Shown: piece by piece, positions 57,924 to 64,000 of the stretch
Layout of the letters: the number at the start of each line of letters is the position of its first letter
Position numbering within the stretch: the first letter of the stretch is position 1
Assembly (NCBI GenBank): GCA_030268105.1
Contig: BSDZ01000033.1
Coordinates: forward strand, 507,501-571,500
Reading direction: 5' to 3'
DNA: 64,000 bases
Source: Volvox africanus
Lineage: Eukaryota; Chlorophyta; Chlorophyceae; Chlamydomonadales; Volvocaceae
Translations under genes and position numbers: made by a program
The notes under the pieces: generated by a model
What the model saw: the letters and a program-made list of their open reading frames with translations, nothing else
Database searches by the model: none
Told to the model about the DNA's origin: nothing

Positions 57924-59879
57924 CATGTATATTATATATATTATATCACAAATATCACCTTTTGGCCATCCGTTGGTGCCGTCTGGATATGTACAGTGGT
58001 ACAAACAGTACGAACTGTGTTAATTTGATATAGCCCTTCACAAGATCTCCAACCCTCCATGCCACTCAGCTTGCGGGGGTGTTTCAGGAGGCTGTCCCGG
58101 CCAGCACCTTCGCGTCTGTCGACTTCGCCAGGGAGTTCTTCCGAAGCAAGCGCTGCTTCCGCTGGGACGAGAGCCTGTGCCTGCCACCCGGACACAAGTA
58201 TTATGAGGTGAAGGGGGAGAGAGGAGAGGGGAAGTCGAATAAACGAGGCATAATACCGGAGGTGAGGGCGAGAGCTTCTCGATCGTGCGTCCTGCCATTC
58301 CAGAGTGCTCGCGACTCATGTCTGTGGAGCATGAGACCTTCTCGAATACACATACATACACGCAAGGAGCAAAACACATAACGTTGGGAAACCCGCTCGC
58401 CGTGCCGATCCGTGCCATGCCCTTCCGCTCCCCCTCCGCTGCTCAGGCGACTCATAACGGTCTGGATGCGATGGTTCGAAGAGTCATTCAGGAAATGAAA
58501 CTATTGTCCCTGGACGAAGATGCAGATGCCAAGTATAACGGGACAAGATATGACTACATCCATCTGGTGGGCTGGGCTGGGCTGGGCTGGGCTGGGCTGG
58601 GCTGGGCTGGGCTGGGCTGGGCTGGGCTGGGCTGGGCTGGCCTGGCCTCACCGTCACAGTCTGGCGAACAACGGCCTGGGGGATGAACGCCGGGAGTTCT
58701 GTGACACAAGCGGCTCAAGAGGGCACGGAGCTTGGTACAGTCTTTGAAGTGAAGAGCTCCTCAAACCTATTAACAGCCACGAATCTTCATGGCTTTTAAT
58801 GGCTGTTTCAATGCTATTCATCTATGCCGTGACATGTTTAGGGCTTGTTCGTTGGGCCTATACGGCTGGGCTAGGGCACGTTTATGTGGGACTCAGACGG
58901 GCTGGGCTGGGCTGGGCTGGGCTGCATGCACAAGTCTAATAACCGTTTACCGCCGCTGTTCCATCGCCACCATTAGGTGGGCGGCCGGGACTGCTATGAG
59001 GGCCTTCAGACCGCCGCGCAGCTGTTCGTGGACTACTCCATCCGGAGATACAACCAAGTCACCCAGTTGCACACCGTGAGTACCGGGGTCGGCGGGCAGC
59101 CAGCCGCCAGCAGCGGCTGCATGGGAGCCGGGCTCGTAGAGGTGTGTTCCGGGTGGACGTACAGCTACCAGGTTCGTCTGCAAACGTCCGACGACCGTCT
59201 TACATCACCGAACGGCGACAGCGAAGGCCATGTCTCGTTTACCCCCCCACCCCCAACCCCCCCAACCCATGTCCCCGAGATGGCGGCACCACGTCCTCCG
59301 GTCCCTCCAGCAGCAAGTAGGACCTTCCAGTCCCATCATTGCCCATTAGTATTACCCGAAAAGCACCGCCCTCACCCCGGCACAGTAGTTCCTCTTCCCA
59401 TGGCACGTGACAACAAGGCCCTATGCCGTACATGACACTTCGAGATCCACCCGGTCAAGTCATAGGCCCCTTATGGGCTAATTCGCTCCCTCTCCATCCT
59501 CACCCACCCGTTTATATTTTGGTTTACTATCGGTTTCTCCAAAGGCGCGGGCAACTGAGCGGGGATATTTCCCTCCGCCTCCTCTTCACCCCCTCCCCGC
59601 TCCTCGCTCACCCGCCCCTTGCAGATCATGCTGGGCACCACCTGCGGCATTTTCGTGCTATATACACTGCTGCTGCTCTGGCCGCGTCTGGCCCGTATTC
59701 GCGGAGACGCTGCCCGCCAAAGCGCACTTCTCAGCCACGTGCCGCCCGAGGTGGACGTTAAGAGCCACGTCAAGACGGCGTTCAGGAGATGGGTGGTGGG
59801 GGGAAAGCGGAGGTCAGCCCGCAGCGCTGCCTCGGCCCCTGACGCGGGGACGACAACGGGCAGCGTGGGCGGCCCTTAG
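33971..59879 (+). CDS. Giant Tmc (tiny macrocysts)-like membrane protein with PAS-like domains
   Basis: About 34 exons, 2491 residues, phase-consistent throughout: 33971-34068, 34160-34236, 35450-35526, 36524-36899, 37415-37692, 38122-38256, 38708-39097, 39275-39369, 39653-39802, 40501-40762, 41593-41763, 42955-43016, 43404-43536, 43992-44172, 44613-44824, 45129-45284, 45607-45853, 46563-46741, 47319-47548, 47962-49424, 49604-49785, 50047-50075, 50202-50351, 51323-51448, 51756-51881, 52111-52232, 52614-52780, 53167-53613, 55235-55513, 57466-57735, 58070-58207, 58447-58566, 58977-59075, 59625-59879. N-terminal half: membrane helices (residues 100-380), helical repeats, then about five PAS-like modules (630-1175; e.g. 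[20 protein letters not shown]). A 488-residue low-complexity exon follows (1168-1655), then further helices. Role inferred: membrane-bound sensor; ligand and output unknown. Uncertain: the donors at 46741 (46735 would be a GC-AG intron) and 55513. Confidence 0.88.
35841..36255 (+). mobile_element. LTR-like element, copy C (intronic)
   Basis: Plus-strand twin of copy A, nearly identical. TATAAAAA is at 35946-35953, preceded by GCGCTTTGTTAC. It lies in the intron between exons 3 and 4 of the Tmc/PAS gene, in the same transcriptional sense, so its TATA box could fire inside the host gene. A 92-codon open frame begins in it at 36024 but is not an exon. Confidence 0.75.
39895..40300 (+). repeat. 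Repeat family B, copy 3 (intronic)
   Basis: Diverged copy in the Tmc/PAS intron 39803-40500: CTTCACCCGTGGCCAC, then TGTATTTCGGGGCACCC and CAGTACCCAGCACCAGCATC. Longer than copies 1 and 2. Confidence 0.75.
41003..41340 (+). repeat. Repeat family B, copy 4 (intronic)
   Basis: Diverged copy in the next intron (40763-41592): CTTCACCCGTGGCC, CCCCGGCATTTCGGGGCACC and TTCTCCGAAATCAGTGATTT. It shares more with copy 3 than with copies 1 and 2. Confidence 0.75.
42047..42279 (+). repeat. (CTCCCT)n hexanucleotide array, about 38 units
   Basis: A nearly perfect 230-bp array in intron 41764-42954 of the Tmc/PAS gene. The complementary strand is (AGGGAG)n, i.e. GGG runs spaced by three bases, a textbook G-quadruplex motif on the template strand. 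Long Ser-Pro, Ser-Leu and Gly-Glu open frames across it are artefacts of the repeat. Confidence 0.97.
46760..46901 (+). repeat. (GTTTGT)n to (GTTTTT)n compound repeat
   Basis: About 12 units of one hexamer run straight into about 12 units of a one-base variant at about 46829. The array starts within 20-25 bases of the donor of the exon ending at 46741 or 46735. Confidence 0.95.
53673..53793 (-). mobile_element. LTR-like element, copy D, truncated
   Basis: The GATGAATAAACGAGAC end and about 120 bp match copy A at roughly 80%, ending at CGTAAACTAGG, where the 2-kb duplicated block begins. It lies in the Tmc/PAS intron after the exon ending at 53613. Confidence 0.7.
53796..55784 (+). repeat. 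2-kb segmental duplication, copy 2 (in the Tmc/PAS gene)
   Basis: Partner of 16513-18501. It covers most of an intron, the exon at 55235-55513 and the start of the next intron. Because that exon fits between its neighbours in phase, this is the functional copy. Confidence 0.95.
55790..56125 (+). mobile_element. LTR-like element, copy E, diverged
   Basis: Directly after the duplicated block. Shared blocks with copy C: GGCCTTGGCGGCTGCGTT, CAACATTT, CACGGCTAGTCCTCC and GTTCGTTTATT, with a similar order. TATA end not recognisable. It lies in the intron 55514-57465. Confidence 0.5.
57883..57947. repeat. (AT)n(GT)n(AT)n compound microsatellite
   Basis: ATATATATAT, about 13 GT units, then mixed AT sequence with a further TATTATATATATTATAT run, in the intron 57736-58069 of the Tmc/PAS gene. 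Confidence 0.9.
58569..58650 (+). repeat. (GGGCT)n array on a 5' splice site
   Basis: About 16 perfect units beginning two bases into the intron whose donor is at 58567 (CATCTG|GTGGGCTGGG). GGG runs spaced by two bases lie on the RNA-sense strand, a strong RNA G-quadruplex motif. A short second array of the same unit is at 58899-58922 near the end of the same intron. Confidence 0.95.
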
Positions 59880-61069
59880 CCTGCTCGCGTGTGCTTTTGT
59901 GTGTGTGTGTGTGTGTATGCCTCTGCATGTGTGTATGTGTATGTGCAAAATTTGGATAATCATTTGATCGTCTTCGGTTTTCATCTGTGTGCCTTGGTCG
60001 GGACCTTTGTGATTCCTTTGTGTGATTTGTATTAGGCTTTTGTTGGGTTCTAGGTGGTCTCGGAGCCAAGGCCTTCGATATCTATGTCAGCGATCAGACA
60101 AGTGACCTCGCTGGAGAGGGACCTCGCTGCGCTTGCACTAACACGGGGTGGAGTGACTTGAGGTGTGGTGGGGTCAGAGGCGCGTATGCATAGGTTTGGG
60201 CTCCTTGACATAATATAGCGGTTGAGCCGTAGGCATGTCAGGAAGGACTTGTCCTCACCGCTTAGGAGGCCAGGTTTGTCCCTCTCCAGTTGGCATCTCC
60301 CAGGGGCAGTTTAACTTAGCGATGGTTGAAGTTGTGGTGGACGCGCCTCTTCTGGCGCCGTGAGACGTGTTAGAGGGCTGGGCCCCTTCGTTTTCATGGT
60401 TCATGTCCGTTTCCATGCCCGCTATCCTATGTCCACGGCCCTGCGAACCCAAAATAAAAATTCGGGTCTTAACCCCAAATGCGGTTTAGGGACGCGGATG
60501 GCTCTCACCATAAGGTCACCGTACTGTGTTGCAGAGTTGGTTAGTGGAGCTCCAGTGCTGTCGTCGTGTTGAGATTTTTGCTCGTTTGGCCATGTTCCGT
60601 TGGTTCATGTTAAGCATTGGGTGGATGGCGTTGTTTCTTTGGTCACAATGTGGTTCCTTGCCTGTGGATTCCGGACTTAGGGGTGTCGGGTAGTCGGGGA
60701 TCGGCGGGGCCCAGGACTTTCCTGAAGCCTGAGCACCACTCGAGTTGGCCGCTCAGGCGGATAATCATGATCCTTATTCTCGGCATGAGGCATATACACA
60801 GTTCCATATCGCGATGCAGTTTGGGGGGGCTCCTCAGAGCCTTAAGTTTGGATTTTTTCTGTTGTCCTGCAGCGTCTATCAGACCCGCGTACGTGCATGA
60901 ATTGTGCTTGCCTCATTGACCCTCCGCAGTTGCAGACCTTGGGTTCCATCCAGAGAGCTTCCGGTGGCCTCACATTTCGTTCCTTAACGCTTGGCGGAGT
61001 TGATGTTGTTGTCGAGTGGCAAATATAATATGTTGTTGTTTTGGTTGTACTCGAGACGTGCATGTCTGC

Positions 61070-61074
61070 TGTAA
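61070..61074 (+). terminator. Polyadenylation signal TGTAA of the Tmc/PAS gene
   Basis: First TGTAA I noticed after the stop at 59879, implying a 3' UTR of about 1.2 kb. Position and motif only. Confidence 0.4.
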
Positions 61075-61099
61075 ACATTGTACGTGTCTACGGAGCATT

Positions 61100-63380
61100 T
61101 CTTGGTGCAATAATAACCCGGACATAGATAAAGCCGTCGTAGCGCTACACACACACACACACCCCTGCACACCGACCCGTCCAACGACCCTGGACACGTA
61201 TTTGCAGCTACCGTTCGGGTACACTTGTGAATGTGGTACTGCAGTGGAGGTATGGCTTGCGTTTGGCTTGCATTTGGCTTGCAGGACATGCTGCTAGCTG
61301 GAAGTACGCATGTATTGACCACGAGGGTTGGCGGGCCTCAGCAGCGATTTGCGAATGTTCTGCCATTGTAGCTGCTGCTCTTGCGAATGTATGTAGCGGA
61401 CTGTTGGAATCCAATACAGCAGGTTCCTAGCTGACTCTCTGTTCTGCTGGCGGTCACTGCTGTTACTGCGGTCTGATAAAGCAGTATTCGACAAGTTATG
61501 AAGGGAATTGTTATTTCTCTATTCATAGCTGGTGATGTGAATTGGGGATCAACGATGCCAAGCCTAGATGTTAGAAGACGTCGAAAGGCAAGACGATGTA
61601 CGAGTATTGTTACAATGGAGCGCGAACGGCGCAAGCGAATGCGACACTCGTCCTGAGCACCCTGAGTGCCCACATCACGAGCCTCCGTGGCCCTACATAC
61701 TCAGCTAGTACATGTAATCATGTGTGACAGGATTAAGATTAACCATCGTACGGACAGTCGGACGTTTATTTCCGAGTAATACCGTGCAGACGACAGCGCT
61801 GAACAGATGCGTGGTAGCTACTTATTTAGTTACACATTGGAGCCCAACCAAACCAAACTCGCTGTGTGATGAAATGGCTAACCTCTGTCGGCTGCATGCT
61901 GCTGCTAGGTAGGTTTCGATACATACTCCTTGTGCCCGTCCATGGAATGTACGATGGCTCTGGTACCGTACATACCTAAAAGGGAGGCGCAGCATGCACA
62001 GGATTTTCACGTACGTGGACACGAAGATACACTGATAGTAGTAAAATAGCTGTAATGGGTGGGGATGGTATAGAGAGACCCGTCCACATGTACATGTACA
62101 TCGCCTGACATGCATGCGTCCCCCTGTGCTCACATGACCTTTCAGCACGGCCTCGCTTTCCACAGGGCCCTCCCGACTAACTCCCCCTCCCCACTCAACC
62201 GCTTCAGAGGAAATCCGGACTGACCACGCACCAAAAACACATCACAAACACCTAATACATACATGGACTCATGGCAGCAATTTGGACCCGACTATCCGAA
62301 GGATAGGCCTCATCCTTACTACGGCTCTTTAATCCCTACCATCTAACCAAATATCACCGGCTCCCGCTAAACTGCCTATACACATGCTGTACTCATATTC
62401 ATGCTGTCGGCGCTGTCATGTCTCTCAGGCCAACCGCAGCACTCCATTTGCCTTTGCAGCGCCCTACGGCATGATCAACAGCCGAGTTACATGCTAGCTG
62501 GGAGTGCGAGCATCAACGCGGGTCTATGCTAGCGATAGGGAGCGATAGCAAATATACTAGCCACCTGTCACCTAAATAGGGTCTAGGGGCTAAGGCGGGA
62601 AATAGCTAGGGAAGTCACATCGTGCAATTAATCATTCTGCCATTTGCAATTGGCAATTAGTTGTTGCTCACGGACGAATAGCCATTTCCAATTCTGATAC
62701 AGATATGCTGCGCTAAAAAGTGTGGGACAAAGAACCTAGGCCGCAGGGATAGTAAAAGAAGATAACAGGAAAGCAATAGCGCGCGATTATGTACAGCCCT
62801 CAGGACATGGGCTGAGGCGAGATATCTGTACAGCTGCCTCGCCCAGGGCCTTACGCCCATCTAACACGGCTTCCTAACGCAAGCCCGCATTATCTGGGCA
62901 CACTGTTAAAGCACTCGGAATTGCGAACACAGCTAATTGGTAATTGCTCCACGGTACGTGGGATGTACGAAGCACTGTAGAGGATTCATTCATACGATTT
63001 TCATGGCAATAATCACTGAGCCGGTGTTTCGATGTTACAAAATATAGATGCTATGCGGGGCTATTCCAAACCCTAACAAGCGGGCGGCCCGAGGAGAACA
63101 GTGTTGCGGCATATTATATTTCTAAACACCTTTACTTTGAAAGTGTCAGAACAACGATTTGGGCTGCTATGGGCCGGGAGCAACGGGGCAGTTCAACAGC
63201 ACAAATATCTTCCCGTGGACGCCTTGGGCGACGATATTTGGGTGCTGCCTTTTTCTCCCAAAAACTTTCTATTTCTCCTGGCTGCCTTCCACATGCGGCA
63301 TGTCTGCACCGCGCAGCTCGTCACATATGGCACTGCCCTGCTCACGCAACAAGTGATGCTCCGAATACCCATGGTACCAA
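61100..63380. other. Intergenic stretch without a recognisable gene
   Basis: Short frames only, no domain, no phase-consistent exons, no tRNA-like sequence. The right part (from about 62900) may contain upstream exons or the promoter of the gene at the right edge. Confidence 0.35.
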
Positions 63381-63391
63381 TTTCCATTTAG

Positions 63392-64000
63392 TTCTCCATG
63401 GGGTGTATAAGAATCCGTCTGACGCAAACTTGGAGCAGCTGCAGCTTCTGGAGGTCAGATAATGGGCTTCTGACGACCGCGGGAACCGTTAGTTGCGACC
63501 CTTGATTCTTTTTCCATTCTCTTTACCTGAGTACCGTTGCTCCGTTATTAGGAAGTCACGAACGGGCGTAGCGTAAAAAGCTAAAATAAGCATTCTGACC
63601 TGTTAGTGCGCAAGGTGTTTAACGAGGTGGTGCAGCGACTTTGGATGCATTGCGTCCTGCTGTTCTGCTTTGATACCAGCATAATTCATTCCTAATTTAT
63701 CACAGGACAAGTCACACCATCCTGCCACCCGATCGCAAATGCTCACAGGAGCTGACCCTCCAGCGGCTTGGCGAACTCAATGCGGAAAGTCTCATCACCA
63801 TCATGTTCGCCTTCGCTCGCTCTCGTTATCCTCCCGACCCCTGCATCCAACATCGCATGGTGTCCGCAACAGAAGCCAATTTGACATCCTTTACTCCGCG
63901 CCAGTTAGAGCACGTGGCCTGGTCCCTGGCGGCCATGCATTATGAACCCTCAGATAGCTGGTTGGATAACTTCGCGCATGCGCTGCAGGTGGGCAACCGT
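63392..64000 (+). CDS. Helical-repeat organelle RNA protein (OPR/FASTK-like), partial
   Basis: The exon 63706-63988 is clear: acceptor CACAG, 94 codons, donor GTGGGC. It encodes LGELNAESLITIMFAFARSR, later TPRQLEHVAWSLAAMHYEPS and DSWLDNF. This pattern of paired helices with a central W/L-A-A-M/L and P-x-x-W-L resembles octotricopeptide-repeat and FASTK-like proteins, which bind organelle transcripts; chlamydomonadalean algae have many. A probable earlier exon is 63392-63453 (NPSDANLEQLQLLE), but its phase does not join directly to 63706, so at least one exon between is missing from my model. The gene runs off the right edge. Family assignment rests on one exon. Confidence 0.55.

Noticed and set aside
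1..64000. CRISPR array, bacterial operon, phage or toxin-antitoxin system
   Set aside because: All tandem repeats are microsatellite-like without unique spacers. Genes are spliced and eukaryotic, so none of these applies.
1..64000. tRNA or rRNA genes
   Set aside because: I looked for GGTTCGAAT-type B boxes and paired acceptor stems. The few GTTCGA hits (about 14227, 46583, 58472) lack the rest of a tRNA. No rRNA-like stretch was seen.

Overview
This is a nuclear window from a eukaryote, most likely a volvocine (chlamydomonadalean) green alga. Genes are cut into many small exons with GT-AG introns. Intergenic and intronic DNA is full of microsatellites and repeat copies. TGTAA, the chlorophyte polyadenylation signal, lies downstream of most stop codons. 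Two proteins belong to families I know mainly from volvocine algae: a very large Tmc/PAS membrane protein and a SWIM-RING-ZZ protein. There is no bacterial operon, CRISPR array or phage. All gene models were built by hand by joining exons whose splice phases agree; none was checked against a database.

Layout. 1041-2061 (-): 199-residue multi-pass membrane protein, unknown family. 2402-3018 (-): NDUFB7, a complex I subunit, divergent from 3370-10750 (+): SWIM-RING-ZZ ubiquitin-ligase-like protein with a long disordered tail. 11237-13959 (+): UDP-glucose 6-dehydrogenase. 15270-21200 is a repeat-rich, broken stretch. It holds a truncated minus-strand gene end, an (AT)n tract, LTR-like elements, a 2-kb duplicated block carrying an orphan exon, and pieces of an Argonaute Piwi domain. 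21572-24746 (-): plastid-targeted DUF1350 alpha/beta hydrolase, divergent from 25397-33312 (+): YheT/ABHD1-3-type alpha/beta hydrolase, whose large introns hold an inverted repeat, a hairpin cluster and a dead retrotransposon. 33971-59879 (+): one gene of about 34 exons and 2491 residues, with Tmc-like membrane segments and several PAS-like domains; this is 40% of the window. 63392 to the right edge (+): partial gene for a helical-repeat (OPR/FASTK-like) protein.

The genes are unrelated housekeeping and signalling functions, not a pathway. The main structural story is repeat-driven rearrangement. A block of about 1989 bp inside the Tmc/PAS gene (53796-55784, containing one of its exons) occurs again, nearly identical, 37283 bp upstream at 16513-18501. 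Both copies abut members of one LTR-like family. Simple repeats able to form G-quadruplexes sit in introns of the same gene, one of them directly on a 5' splice site.
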